The notes: generated by a model from the letters alone, not told the origin. Positions 8,400-20,893 are shown, numbered from the stretch's first letter. The stretch: DNA of 64,000 bases from Pollenia angustigena (GCA_930367215.1 OV884057.1:248150830-248214829); one strand, 5' to 3'. Made by a program: numbers and translations.

Positions 8400-10519
8400 A
8401 TAGATAGATCCATCCCAGCTAGCATTTTCAATCGTCTAGGAGTCTATTGGGAATCTCACAAAGAGTGTTTTTGATCGTCAACGAGCTCATTTTTTAATTG
8501 TAGAAGATTTCTAGCACGGGAGAAACTGTTACACGTGCTGATGCGTATGAGAGATTCTTCTATAACGCAGCGAAAGACGCTTCTATTATCTAACGAGTCT
8601 TTAAAAAAGCATGCCAAGAGTCGTATGAGACTCATGTAGGGACTATTTTAAAACTCGTGCAATGCTCAGCCGTATAACTGAGCTGCCTAAAAAGGGGCAT
8701 CACGCGTCGTTTTCATGTTAAAACTTCTAGTTTTCATACAATTTACATGAAACAAACCTTAAAGGTTGCGAAAGCAACACTATCCTTTCGGAAAATCCTT
8801 TATTTACAGATCCTTAGGTCGGTTTGTTTTATTGAAATTGTATTGGCAATAGAATTTTCATATTTCAAAAACGCTCTTATTTAGTAATTGTTATATGACT
8901 CTTACAGAGAGTCGCAAAAGGTTCATTCCAAGATTAAACGACGAGCGTGTCAAAAAATTTGTAAAAATGTAATAAATAAATAAAATTCGATATTTTTGTT
9001 TTTGTTAATCGTCAGATAATCATCAGAAAATTCTTTTAGGATTTGTATATTAAACATAATCGTCTAACAATCAGCCTATGCTAGCTACGATGTTAATATG
9101 AACACATAAGCAATGCATTTTTTTAAAATATTTTATGAAGGTCATAAAAAGCAATAGTCTCGAACGGAACATCTTCTCTGTCATGTTTGTCAAAGAACTC
9201 TTAAGGCATTGATTTAAACAGAATGAGAATGTCAGCAGCCAGGTAACGTAGAACCCCCGGGAGAGAGTGAAATATGGTAACACAACGTGAACTAATTGAT
9301 AAGCCCACATAAGCTCTGCTATGTTGCTAATATCCAAAAAATCTATGTTATAAGATAAATTGACTCCTTTTCACATTACAAAGTTTATAACTTAATTAGG
9401 TTCTACCAAGTTATCATGTAATATTTTGGACTACTGGCAATAAGGGGGTAAATTACCCTTCTCTCAACCTGTTTTTACAAATAAAATTTATGAATTTATA
9501 TCTATATCTATACAAGTCATCATTTTGACACCTTAATGCTGTAATTAGTGATCTCTTTTATCTTCTTGTTTGAAAAGGTTGCAACATTAGCAACATTTGT
9601 ATGTGCCTTAGCAGCCATTCATATAAATACATAAAAAAAGCAATCAAATAAAATTCTCACTGTCAGAACGTTCAACTTGAGCGGAGAAGACATTTGAAAG
9701 AAAAATAACGAAAAAAAATTATAATCAAAAACAGAACAAATATTAACACAATTCATAAAATCTCCGATACAACAGCAAATTTTAAAAAAAAAGGAATAAA
9801 TAAACGAATATTTTCCTTTAGGTTTCTTTAAAAGGTGAGATCTAAGATGCATATCAGCGACAAAAGTGGTAACGCCTTCTTCTCACCTTTTTTATTCTTC
9901 TTCTTCTTTACTTTGTTTAAACATTCATTCATTCATCCGTGCCATCATCATCTACCATAGAGAGATGTTGCTGTTTTTTTTTTTTTATTATTAATTATTT
10001 GGATAATGATTGGTGTTTTCTTAGTGCTGGTGTAGTTGATCGAATGTTGCTGGTAGTGGTGGTGGTGGTGGTGGCAACTGTGTTGGTAAGTCGAATGGGT
10101 TTAAATTATTTAAAGATTAAACACTTATACAAACTAAAGAAAATATTAAACATTAAATTTTACAGCCAAATATGCAACACATTTACCGAAACTGTGTGGC
10201 GCAGCAATGAACAAATATTTTCCGCTAACAGCAGGTACACAACGAATTTAACAAACAACTAAATAAGGATTTTTTGTAGTTTTTTTTAGTTGAAGATCTC
10301 TTAAACTGACTTTTTGCTCTACTCGTAAAATAATATTGTTAGATTTTTTATAAAAATTAATTTCTGCAACACTTTTAGTACGAAGAATGTTGCCAGCTAC
10401 ATTTTCGTTAGACACTATTTTGCCAACAGTAGCAATACTTTTCAACATTGTTGCTAGACAGAACGTTGAACGCAAGGTTTAATTAAATTACATAATTTAA
10501 AAATATGTTTTCTTTTAAT
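8400..10519. other. Interval without a recognised gene; one hairpin element and simple repeats
   Basis: Mostly AT-rich unique-looking DNA. It includes a hairpin repeat (8704-8874, listed separately), a cttcttctt tract (9895-9912) and a GTG triplet run (10050-10075). The ORFs here are short, low-complexity and unrecognised. Confidence 0.5.
8704..8874. repeat. Imperfect hairpin MITE, copy 1
   Basis: The arm gcgtcgttttcatg...acatgaaacaaacc is mirrored by ggtttgttttattgaaattg...caaaaacgc, with a ~60-bp loop. A related copy lies at 29294-29468. No clear TSD was found. Confidence 0.55.
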
Positions 10520-10973
10520 CAGTGTTCGAAAATAAACAGAACATTATATAGCGTTCGGCTATTTTTTTAATTCTTTGTGTAGACGAACACAACCCTTAGT
10601 ACCGTTCGTAACTATTTTCAAGAAAGAGCTGAATATTATATGTATAGTGGCAAACTTTATATTTTAATGTTCTATAATGCTTATTTTTTTTATATTGATA
10701 AAGAAATTAACAAACAAAAAATTTTAGCAACGACCGCGGCTGTAGGAAAAATCGCCAAAAGAAAAATGGCCCAATAAAAAATATGAAAATCGCCCAAATG
10801 AAGAATCGCCCAAAAGAACATGAAAAATGGCCCAAAAAGTTAAATATGCAATTTTGCCCAAAAGAAACGAAAAAGGGCAAAATAAAAATTAAAAATTACC
10901 CAAAAAAAACGAATTTTTTTACCAAAAAAAAAAAACGTTTAAAATTACCCAATTTGCAAAAAAGTGTTCATAT

Positions 10974-13083
10974 CAGCGTTGCCATTTTTGTGCCTTTCGG
11001 GTATTTTTTGGTGCTTTTTTGCTCATGCAATACCCGAAATTTTGTTAAACACCCGTTTTTGAAAAGCGGGTATTTATAGTGCTTTTAACAATTTCTCACA
11101 GTGCTTTTTAGTGCCTTTTACAATATTTATTTTTTTTTGTACCATTTTTTAAAACTTCGATAATATTGAGGATGATTAAGATGAGATTTGCTATTTGGGG
11201 TACAATTTTGGGAAGGCCTGTAAAGATTTTAAGGTTTCAAATGATAAAAAAAAACTGATAAAAGAAAGTTGCATTCGTTTTACCAAAAACTTTATTTACA
11301 AGGTTAGAGCTAGGCTTCCTAGCAATTTGGAAATTTTACAAAACGTTTACTTTTTTGCGTTGACAACATATTTTGTTTATTAAAATTTGGGATGTCATTA
11401 AGTTTTATAAGGAATGGTCGGTCACTGCAAATTTTCGGTAATTGCAACAGGACAGATTTTTTCTAACTACGAAAATCTAGCTCGCACTTTATTACTGTTT
11501 TACGACAAATTCAAACCCAGCTGATGATGATCCAAATGATTTGGTTGATATAATTTTTATTGAAGGTAATCTATGTACTATATATAAATCGGCTAAGGCA
11601 AAACAGTTAAGAACACTTTCTCCTCCGTATGTCAACCGTTTTGAACAAAATATACACCATTTAAGAGGTAGAAGTGCACAATGTATATTTTATTAAAATC
11701 TGTTCAATAATTTCAGAGTTATAAGCGTTCAAAATTGTAACTTACAAAAATGCAAAATAAATAAATAAAAATTTATTTTCAATTATCAAATAATAAAAAA
11801 TTAGGGTGATCGATTATTCGACATTTTTCAGAAACCGGTTTTCGAATATTTCGACTATAAAAATCAAATAGGCAAAACAGTTAAGAACGCTTTCTTCCTT
11901 TGTTTGTCAACCAAACCTCTATGGGGAGAAAAAAAGGGGAAATATGGGAAACTAAATTTCTTTTTTTTTACTTTTCTGTGCTTCATTTGATAATTGTTAA
12001 AATTTCTTTAATATAGAACTTAGAAACATAATATTATAGGTGTAAATCCTGAGTGAGTGATAACATATAAGATAAAAAATGCTGGTATTTTTTGTTTTTC
12101 ATCTGGAACTTTTTGAAAATTCGTTAACATTCGACCTATAAAGATAAAATTATAAATTAAACTGGGTGAATAAGAACATGTTAGGGGAGCTTTTTGGTAC
12201 TTTTCGTTGTACATCTGGTACTTTGATTTATTTTCGTTAATATTAGACAAAGAAACATAAAATTAAACGTGCAACGTCCTGAGTGGATGACAATATATAT
12301 AATCGAGACTTTTTGATACTTTTTTGTTTTTCAATTGGTATTTTTTATACGGAACTTACAAAATTAAATTAACTAGAAGATAATATATGAACCGGAGGTT
12401 GGTCCCTCGCCAAATCGATCCACTTTGAAGGAAAAAATAAATGCTCGAAACAAATAAATTCATATATCGTCATCTTAAAGCCCTAATAACCTATCTGCAA
12501 AAATTTCAAAATTGAGTTTTTTATGGATTTTTATTCCCTATATCATAACGCATATGTGTGCAAAATTTTGAACACGTAAAAAAAAATTTTCCCAACCGAT
12601 ATATATTACTGGTTTCATTTTAATCAAAATGTGTAATTTTCGTTTCAATATCGTTCATAGTTCCAATTTTATTACGTTTTTTCCCTCTCCTGTAAGCTTT
12701 TGAAAACTGCAGATAGGTTATTTCGTCTTTTGGGTGACGATATACTTAGATGAATTATGCTTTCTTCATATTTACAAAAAAAAGTTATGGTCGAATTTTG
12801 ACCATAAGGCGAACACTAGTAATAATAAATTTAAAAATGTTTATATACAAATGTAAATACATATATTTATTATTTAATTTTAAAAGAAAATGGTCCCCAT
12901 CAACGCCATCGCCTTTTTTTAATTTTGGAGGTATATAATATTCGGCAACGAGTTTTGTGTTAAATTAAATTTAAAAAATGGCTTAGTGCTTTTTTACGCT
13001 TTTTTTTTTGTTCAAAATAGTGCTTTTTAGTGCTTTTTTTAAATTTTAAAGTGCTTTTTGCTCTCAAAAAGTTGGCATCACTG
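10974..13083 (+). mobile_element. hAT element, 2110 bp, third layer of the stack
   Basis: Ends CAGCGTTGCCATTTTT and AAAAAGTTGGCATCACTG are imperfect TIRs with the hAT-type CAGYGWTGCCA start. Flanked by a perfect 8-bp TSD GTTCATAT (10966-10973, 13084-13091). It carries a decayed transposase segment (11204-11365). The subterminal regions are rich in gtgctttttagtgc repeats. An internal ~275-bp direct repeat is seen at caaaacagttaagaac (about 11599 and 11875). Confidence 0.85.
11204..11365 (+). pseudogene. hAT transposase remnant
   Basis: Reads KACKDFKVSNDKKKLIKES, then CIRFTKNFIYKVRARLPSN and LEILQN. This resembles the hAT segment in which a conserved R-C precedes a basic helix and the phrase LP.N..IL. 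It is short, with no catalytic residues preserved nearby. Family assignment rests mainly on the TIRs and TSD of the enclosing element. Confidence 0.5.
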
Positions 13084-13283
13084 GTTCATATAAATTTAGT
13101 AACATACAAATGTAAGTTTTATGTACAAAATTGCATTGTATCTTCAACAGCTGCTCGGCAGTATGGACAGTAATACTTATTTGAGCCCTCCGCCAAACTT
13201 TGTGCACTCTTCAATAGTTAAATATTAAATAATCACTGCATAGTTATAATCTATTACTCAAAACAGAATATAGCTTTTTGCAA

Positions 13284-14201
13284 AGTGGCATGTCGTAATG
13301 TCCATGGACACTGTGACACTTTTGAAAATGTCATAACGTCCGTGGGCATTAAGACACTTTGCAACTTGCGTTATGCCATTTTTTAAAATGTCATAAGGTC
13401 CATAATTACTACAGATGTTAAATACAAAAAAAAGATCTACATACACGCAGAGAAAAACATGTTTTATTATAGTCACAACCAACGAAACTTATTTTACCAT
13501 AATATGGTTGTCGGTGACAATGATTTGGTTAAATTAAACATAATATGGTCAACATTTTTTTAAAAATGGTTTTGTTGTTTTTCCTCTGGGTGCATATTAA
13601 ACATATAACGAAAACACTTTTGGGCGCAAGGATTTTCTCTGCTATGGTGTAACAAATACCGGCAACGCTTACTAAAGCGTCTCGACATAGCCGGCTTTCG
13701 GCCGGACGCAAGGATTTTCTACTCTAATGTATAACAAAGACCGGCTTCGCTAACTAAAGCTTCTCTGCGCAGACGGCCTTTGGGTGGGCGCAAGGATTTT
13801 TTCCTTTATGGTATAAAAAGTACCGGTTTCGCTAAGTAAAGCTACCTAAATCTGCCTTGTTTCCGAACGAAGGCCGATTTCGCAGATAAGCTTTATTTAG
13901 CGAAGCCAGTATTTGTTATACCATAGAGGAGAAAATCCTTAACCCCGGCCAAATACCGGTTATGCAGAGAAGCTTTAGTTAGCGAAGCCGGTTTTTGTTA
14001 TACCATAGAGAAGAAAATCCTTGCCCCCGGCCGAAGGCCGCCTGTGCATAGAAGCTTTATTTAGCGAAGCCGGAACTTGTTTTATCAAAGAGGAGAAAAT
14101 CCTTGCGCCCAGCCAACGGCCGGCTATGCTTTCGAGTTTGTAAACTATGCTTTCGAGTTTGTAAATGGACACTATGACACTGGACGTTATGACATGCCAC
14201 C
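13284..14201. mobile_element. Foldback element FB2, 918 bp, fourth layer of the stack
   Basis: Same architecture as FB1. Ends are gtggcatgtcgtaatgtcc and its inverse ggacgttatgacatgccac; the first base is mutated. TSD is ttttgcaa (13276-13283) versus tttttcaa (14202-14209), 7 of 8 matching. The 82-bp GC-rich units occur at about 13620-14130, with the switch of orientation at tctgccttgtttccgaac (13852). The embedded MITE lies on the left here, so FB2 is in the reverse orientation to FB1. The right palindromic module block is shorter than in FB1. Confidence 0.85.
13444..13592. mobile_element. TA-type MITE, copy B, in FB2
   Basis: 149-bp copy of the CACSCAGAGAAAAA family, at the FB2 position equivalent to copy A in FB1. 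Left TA is at 13442-13443; the right dinucleotide has decayed to CA. The shared position shows the MITE entered the FB ancestor before FB1 and FB2 separated. Confidence 0.8.
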
Positions 14202-14879
14202 TTTTTCAATATGTCCCGTTATTTTTATAAATAACATTTAGGAATTCGACGTATAGTAATAATGAATGATTTAGACAAATAGTATGTAAGATTTTGACGA
14301 AATTTATTTTTCATATAACATTTTTGGGTGATTTTTCATTATAATATATAATAATAACGAAAAATAGCCCAAAAATTTTGGGTCACTTTTCATATGAATT
14401 CAGGACCAAATTTTACATGGAATTTTTTTGGGCGATTTTTCATTTATTTTTTTGGGCGATTTTTCCTACATCCAACGACCGCAGCACGAACAGCTTGTGT
14501 GTGTATTGTGTATACATATGTTTTGTTTGTATAAAATTATTTTGCTGGCTTTTTGTTATTTTTTTTTTTCGAATGTGTATTTGTATTTGTAAAAAATGTT
14601 TGGTTTTTTACCAGTAAGAACCGAACACAATGAAGTTTCTGGCGTTAAAAAAACCCGAACGGAGTTAAATGTTCTCATCGTTTGTTGAGTTTGACAACTA
14701 CGGTATTTATTTTGTGTTTGAAAGATGACAAACAAGCAATTGTTATTTTTTAATGATTTTCTACACAAACACTATAAGCTTTTGTGTTTTCCACAAATCT
14801 ACCGAACCGAACACTAAGGAGCGATATTTATTTTATTTATTTTAATGTTGTCGCTAGCTTTATATTATTAATTAAATTT

Positions 14880-15056
14880 GCGCGAGTTAACACATTACCA
14901 ATTAAACATAACCAATTAAACATTTTTTGATATTAACACAATTTTCTGCACTAATGTTGTTGATATAAGTAAACGTGTAATTTACTTGATTTAATTTTTA
15001 ATAAGAACTGATTTAATTTTTGATTAATTGAAAAAAAAAAAAAAAATTCTGTGTAA
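14880..15056. repeat. Partial copy of the palindromic MITE seen at 49643
   Basis: The segment gtgtaatttacttgattt... to tttgattaattg...attctgtgTA resembles the right half of the 49.6-kb palindrome; the left half is degraded. A second similar terminus (TAcacagactaaaa) begins at 15078. Confidence 0.5.
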
Positions 15057-15340
15057 TGTGGCCAGCAACATTACAGCTACACAGACTAAAAAAAATAAAT
15101 TTCAATTAAAAAAATTTGTGATATAAATTAAACAATTTATTAAATTTGTTTTAATATTGTACTTGTTGCAGTAGTGATGCCACCTGTATTATTTCACCGT
15201 GGTACTCATGGCTCGATTTGCTACCATTTTTCTTTCGAGAGTAGCCCCCAGAAGAAAAATCTTTCAGGTGAACGATTCAATTTTTGCTAGGCACAATGTT
15301 CCTCGAAACAATGTTGATAAAAAAAATATTGTTTACTTAA

Positions 15341-15521
15341 GGCTCAGTTAGCCGGGAGTAACAGTAACGTTTAAAATCAGCTGATTCATTTTGTTGTATG
15401 TAAAGCAATTAGAACGATTACAGTTAGAAGTAAGATGTTGCGTCTCAATCTGTAAGAAATAGATTGGTCTTACTTTTTTACGGTAAGGTTACTGTTACTG
15501 TTACTCCCGGCTAACTGAGCC
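15341..15521. mobile_element. 181-bp MITE with TTAA duplication (piggyBac-type)
   Basis: Near-perfect TIRs of about 29 bp begin GGCTCAGTTAGCCGGG and end CCCGGCTAACTGAGCC. They are flanked by TTAA at 15337-15340 and 15522-15525. TTAA targets are typical of piggyBac. Because the ends are palindromic with the target, a TTA (Harbinger) reading is also possible. No ORF. Confidence 0.8.
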
Positions 15522-15525
15522 TTAA

Positions 15526-15789
15526 GTCTGAGTTCATACGGCTCATGTCTTATTGACAAGATTCTTCCTTTTTCTTCTTTGAACATGAATTTGCGTTCAA
15601 ATGATTCATGTCATGTTGACGTCATGTGCTTTTTTGATATTGAAAACAACAACAAAATTAAACAACGAATGAAAAGGCAAAACGTAAAGACCGTACATGC
15701 ATCTGTGTACTCGTTTCTTTTCCCTTCGTCCCTCTCGCCTATAAAGTACCACTCATGTCAATAAGATATGAGCCGTATGAACACAGACT
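15526..15789. mobile_element. 264-bp TIR MITE adjacent to the TTAA MITE
   Basis: Ends agtctgagttcatacggctc and gagccgtatgaacacagact are inverted repeats continuing through a cttattgac/gtcaataag block (about 33 bp). No convincing TSD; the left side was altered when the neighbouring MITE inserted at TTAA. A 61-codon ORF inside has no recognised homology. Confidence 0.65.
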
Positions 15790-15791
15790 TT

Positions 15792-18058
15792 GCTGCATAT
15801 ATCAAACAACATTGCTGAAACCTTAAAAATGTGCAATGCTTATCTTTGTGCTTCACGCTGCAAAAGAAAATTTTTAATTTTTACTAGACACAATGTTGCC
15901 AGAAACATTGATCAAAGCTGCAGTGTTGACAAGAGTATTGCTTTGACGAAAAAAGTTCAAAACATTAAAAAATCTTAACCGAAATTTCGATAATGGTGTT
16001 TAAGTCCAGAAAAACGTTTTTAGTGTAATATCAGAAATCAAAATAGTTTATTTTTTATTTTCTTGCGAAAATAATAATGCAAGTTGTTTTGTTTTCATTT
16101 TGTTTTTCCTTAACCTACTTAAAACAACAATTAATGTTGGTAGAATTCCAAACAATTGAGTGGAAATGTAAGAAAAGATAAACTCACTGTTTATTGTTGT
16201 TGTTTTTGTTTAAGCTTTGATATTGTTACAAAAATAGGGAACTAAGCACGACAAGCTAAATCTTGTTAATTAAAAATTTTGTATTCCCAAAAATTACTTT
16301 GAAAATCAAAATAATTTTTAGACCTTATGACCGTGAAAATAAGCAAAAATTTTAAAAGTATGAAGAAATAAATCAACGTGCTATAACAATCCTCAAGGGG
16401 TTGTCTAGGTACAAATTAGGGCCATTGGTCCATACTTCTTTAAAACTAAGGCGTGCAAAAACTTTACCGCCAATCTAAAGCGATCTAATCAATAATTGTC
16501 AAGTTATGGAAATGCAAAGTTTGTCGGACATTAACAGCCGTATTCATAATGAAAATTTGGCATGAAGTTAGCAAAAAGTTTATTCATAATACACTAACCA
16601 AACTCTGGCTAACGATTTACCAAACTCTTGTTAACGAGCTGCCAAACGTTTGCCAACTTGTGAAAAACAGCCGTTTAATGTCAAAAAATTTTGTTGGTTT
16701 TTTTTAATAACTGTTTTTTTTTTTTTTAATTAACTGTCTTTTACATAATTATGTAAAATAAAATAAATTATAATTTATTTTAATTTTAAAAACTTTATAA
16801 AATTTGTATATGTGAAGCGAAAAACAAAAAAAAACAAAAAATGACAAATTCAGCGATGATTAATGCAAAACGTGTTGCATTTTTGAGTACTACAATATGG
16901 CATCATTAAAATTTAGAGTTGATTTGGCAGATAGAGAAAAGTTCGTTATGAATTAACTTTGTGCCAACAAGCTTAATCGGCATTCTAGTTACGGCTGTAA
17001 TAGTTTTGAAACCTACAGACAGCATCTTTATGAACGCTTCTTGGCGTTGCACTCTGGAAGAAAAACTAGAGGTGCAGCCAATAATACAAATTTGTCTACG
17101 ACTTAAAATTTCACTGCCGCAGTTGATGAAAGTCCTAACTGATGCCAAGGAAATCAGTAAGCCATTAAACTAAATGAAGCTTGGCATGTAGGCAGGCAGG
17201 TGTTCCTGTGTGCTGCACTATTCAACAAAATTTGTTTGCAGTGGAGGTTAGGTAGAGCCTGCACAGGCAGCTCTGCATAAAGATGGGTTTTATTTTTATT
17301 TTATTTGGACCTTTTTGCGATTAAACCAGAACCAGAAATTAGTTTGAAGCATTGCTCCAAATTCTTTAAAAAGTCGCCAAAAGTTGAGCTTTTAGAATAG
17401 TCTTAAACTATATTCAAACTTATAAATCTGGTCATTATTTTTTTTTTTCAAATATTTTTTATTCAAAAATTTATATTAAATAACAAAGTTTTATCCACTT
17501 GTTTTTTTTTTTCTATTTTAACTAACTCTTTCTCGTGAGTGTATTAACTAACGAAACGACTTTATCTTGATCAGCAACTATAAAAATAAGTTATCAATTA
17601 AAAAAATTTGTTTTATATTTCAGTTGTTGTTGTTTTTTTTCTAAAATGAAACTAGTTAATAGATTTGAATAAATATTCAATGAATTAAATTAAAAAACGA
17701 ATGAATGAATCAACGTTTAAAACATTAATTTTAAATAATAAATTACAAAATGATGACTTTAATTTTGTGCTAATGATGGGAATGTTTTATTGAAATAAAT
17801 AAAAAATGTAATACGAATAATAAAGTATTAAACGAAAACAAATACGAAAACCGTTTTGTATTAATTAACAAACATTTAATAAGAATTAAGGAAAAATATA
17901 TAAAAAAAAAACTATGTATGTAAATTAAAATTTAAAAAATATTAAAAGGCTCCTAGAAACGGACGGACAGAAGTATAGTGTGCACTCCATAAGATATTTT
18001 TATGTATGTCAATATTTCATCATCTTAACAAAAAATCAAAAATATGTGAATAAACGAG
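15792..18058. other. Interval without a recognised gene
   Basis: AT-rich DNA with repeated taaccaaactct/gccaaac phrases at 16590-16680. A higher-GC patch at 16900-17280 has overlapping 70-80 codon ORFs on both strands. I do not recognise either translation. The patch could be a decayed element. Confidence 0.4.
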
Positions 18059-18061
18059 TAA

Positions 18062-18767
18062 CCCTGCCTTTACACATGCAAGTAATTACTTGCAAGTAGT
18101 ATATACGTATTATCAACGAAAAAGTCGAAGAAAAAGCCGAAAGTCTTGCAAGTAGCTTGAGTGTTTACACAGTCAGTTGTAAGTTCATTTTTCAAATGTT
18201 CTCGAAGCGAAAACTTCCTATAAAAAAAACTTTGTTTTTTGGTTTAACAACATTACCATGTTAAAAATATTAACAAGTTATAACAAAACAAATTAAATAA
18301 TTCCTTCTTTATTTAATTTTCGGTCCATCTTGATGAAAAAATTATGTTTATTTTATAAAATTTCTGACTCCAGTATTGCCGTAGTGGCGATTTCATAATA
18401 TTACTGAGAAATTATTTTCATTAACAATTTTTTTTTCAAAATGCTTGAAATTTATGATAAAATTACCATTGAGATGGGGTGTTGTATAGTTGTTCTCTTT
18501 TTTACGTGTTATTTTTTATAAATACACAGAAAATCCGCTATAAACATAACTTTTATATTACTAAGTACTAGTAAATTGATACAAAAGTCATCCATGGTAA
18601 CACTGTTTCTTCATTTGTCATTTTACTTACTGCAAGTGTCAAAAATTCACTTGCAAGCAAATTCTCTTGCAAGTTGGGCTGCAAGTACGAAAAATGTGAT
18701 GGTGTTAGTAAAAATGTGTGAGTGTATTGAGTTTTTCGAACTTGCACTTGCAAGTGTAAACCCTAGG
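18062..18767. mobile_element. 706-bp element with TAA duplication and CTTGCAAGT palindromes
   Basis: Flanked by TAA (18059-18061, 18768-18770). Ends CCCTGCCTTTACACATGC and GCAAGTGTAAACCCTAGG are imperfect inverted repeats. The palindrome acttgcaagt or close variants recurs near both ends (18085-18160 and 18630-18755). The 3-bp TAA suggests a PIF/Harbinger relative. No transposase recognised. Confidence 0.65.
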
Positions 18768-19932
18768 TAAAATAAAAAATAAAAACAAAAGTTTTTTGAT
18801 TTTTTTATGTGCAACAAAAAACGTCATTAAATTTTTTTTGTCTGTCTGTCCATCGTGAGAATCAATTAATTTTATTAGTATTTTGGTTAAATTTATTTGA
18901 TATTTTTGTCGAAATTATGTTCATTTTATTTGTATTTTGCAAATAATTAACTGTTTATTTATTTTTTGTCTTGTTTAAAATTTATTTTATGACTTTTATT
19001 TCTTTTAAACAATAAAATGTCGTGTGCATTTATACTCTACGCTAGAGATGTGCGTGTGAGCAGTTTTTGACGTACGATCAGGCACGCTTACAAAACAAGA
19101 ATATGTTATCACGGACGAGGAATATTTAAATTCTTAAGTACTTTTTTAATGAAATATAAAAATTTAATTTCATAAAATACCAATGTCCGTCCGCCCGTCC
19201 GACTAGCTAGTTAAATATCTATGTAAACGTTATGCTCAATAATAATATAATATTAAATGTAGCATTTAGGTTCTAATTGCCACAAGGACCAAGCCTGTTG
19301 AAAATGGTAACAATCGGTTCATTATTTCACATAGCAAACTTCTTTCCGGAATAGAGTCTTTGTGCAGATAAACCATCGTCATTAGGACAATTGAAACCTG
19401 TGTACCAAATTTCATCAAATTATATTCAAAATTGCAGCCTTTACTTTGCGCACAAGGTTACATGGACGGACATACATCTAACAGGCCAGCCAGCCAGGAT
19501 TGATTCTGAGTCGATCGGTATACTCAAAGGTGGGTCTAGAATTGGCCTGCCATACGTCCTGGTTTTCCAGGATTGTCCTGGTTTTAGACTTCTTGTCCTG
19601 GTGTCCTGCTGCACTATTAAATTGTCCTGGTTTTTTGTACAGGTCAAGACAAACAAATTAGTTTTGTTGCTGGTTTAAATTGTTAACAAAGGTTAAGATT
19701 TCTGTTATAACACTGCTAACATAAGGTAATTGTATAAAGAACTATAATTAAATTCAACTCTTATCTGGTGTAAAACTGGTAAAATCTTTCAATAATATTA
19801 GATGATAGTCAATCCTCTTTCAAATTTTGTTTCAACTAGTGGCTGTAAAAATTTATTCCATGTAAACAACTTTTATAAGTAATCGAAAACCGATAACAAA
19901 TTGCTTTCTCTAAGGCAGCCCATACCCGTTTC

Positions 19933-20196
19933 CAAGGCCTATCCAATAGGTCTGCTTACTTCTACAACAATACAAAAAAACAACAGGCATTTTGTTTGTG
20001 TAAAATTCCCCGCCGTTGTCAAAATCTCACTACTACATAGGGAAAACAAAAGAAAAAATGTGATTTGTGTGCAAAAAACCGAAAACGTAAACAAAACTAC
20101 ACATGTATAAGGAAAATGTAAACAACTTTTGACGTCGTTGAGGAATAAACTAAGTAAACATCTGGCTTCTTGCGCAGACCTATTGGATAGACCTTG
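19933..20196. mobile_element. 264-bp MITE with 8-bp TSD
   Basis: Near-perfect TIR caaggcctatccaatagg, inverted as cctattggatagaccttg, flanked by the duplication CCCGTTTC at 19925-19932 and 20197-20204. The TSD length fits hAT- or P-type transposition. No coding capacity. Confidence 0.85.
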
Positions 20197-20258
20197 CCCG
20201 TTTCAATTCAATTGTCAACTGAGTCGGTCGTTGTCCATATCAAAGCGTATATGGCTTA

Positions 20259-20521
20259 AGGCCTAACCAGTATGTGAATAACGTGGCTTAAGCAACTGAG
20301 CGAATACATGTAAATCATATGTGTAAAACCATGTTGAACTTAAGGGAACTTTTTTTTAAATTTTATGAAACTGTTATTTGCTTAAGCAAAGTGCGAAACT
20401 AATCGCACATTCCGTACGGAATCAAATGTTTTTTATTTTGTTTTTTGAATGTATTTGAAAGGCTTTTTCGTTTATTTTTGACAGTAGCTTAAGTTTGTTT
20501 ATGCACATTCTGGTTGGGCCT
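20259..20521. mobile_element. 263-bp MITE with TTA TSD (Harbinger-type)
   Basis: Termini AGGCCTAACCAGTATGTG and, inverted, AGGCCCAACCAGAATGTG. Flanking TTA at 20256-20258 and 20522-20524. A gcttaag motif recurs inside. The 3-bp TTA target matches PIF/Harbinger preference. Confidence 0.75.
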
Positions 20522-20893
20522 TTAGTCAATTGATTAGTTTGACAGTTGTTGAGTTGGTTGAAGAAGAATCAAAAGAGTTTGATTTTTTTCAAGTTGGGTA
20601 CTTAGGCTGCTCAATGGACAAAGGAAAGAAACTTGTTAAAGACTGAAACACCGCAGAGTATTATTCAATGTAAGTTTGATTTTAATATGACATGCTGCCT
20701 GTTTTATAACTATATCAAAGACCGAAATGCAGTTCTAGAAAAAGTGCAATCTTCTGAACATTATTTTAGTTTAGAACATTTTAAGCTCAACTTTTTATTA
20801 TTTTTCATTGTTTTATGTACATGAAGTACACGTTAATTTTTTTTTTCAATATATTGTTGGATTTAAAAATAAAAACTGGATGGTTTTTACATA

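Larger units (their letters stand above)
10739..14472. mobile_element. TIR element with repeated ATCGCCCAA motifs, second layer of the stack
   Basis: Termini gctgtaggaaaaatcgcc and ggcgatttttcctacatc are inverted repeats with one mismatch. The host sequence CAACGACCGC is duplicated on both sides (10728-10737, 14473-14482), a 10-bp or slightly longer TSD. Near both ends the motif aaaatcgcccaa, or its inverse, recurs several times. Removing the two inner insertions leaves about 0.7 kb without coding capacity. Superfamily uncertain: a TSD of about 9-11 bp is compatible with MULE-type elements. Confidence 0.7.
10520..14850. mobile_element. hAT-type element copy 2, outermost layer of a nested stack
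   Basis: The left part (10520-10738) begins CAGTGTTCGAAAATAAAC and the right part (14473-14850) resumes with cgaccgcagcacgaacag. Together they match 7777-8391, which has the uninterrupted site agcaacgaccgcagcacg at 8036. About 3.7 kb of later insertions separate the halves. The terminal part of the right end is diverged. Confidence 0.8.

Noticed and set aside
16906..17173. Overlapping ORFs on both strands at a GC-richer patch
   Set aside because: No motif recognised on either strand and no element ends found; kept only as part of an unassigned interval.
19021..19110. Possible hAT end at ctagagatgtgcgtg
   Set aside because: No matching inverted end or duplication found nearby.
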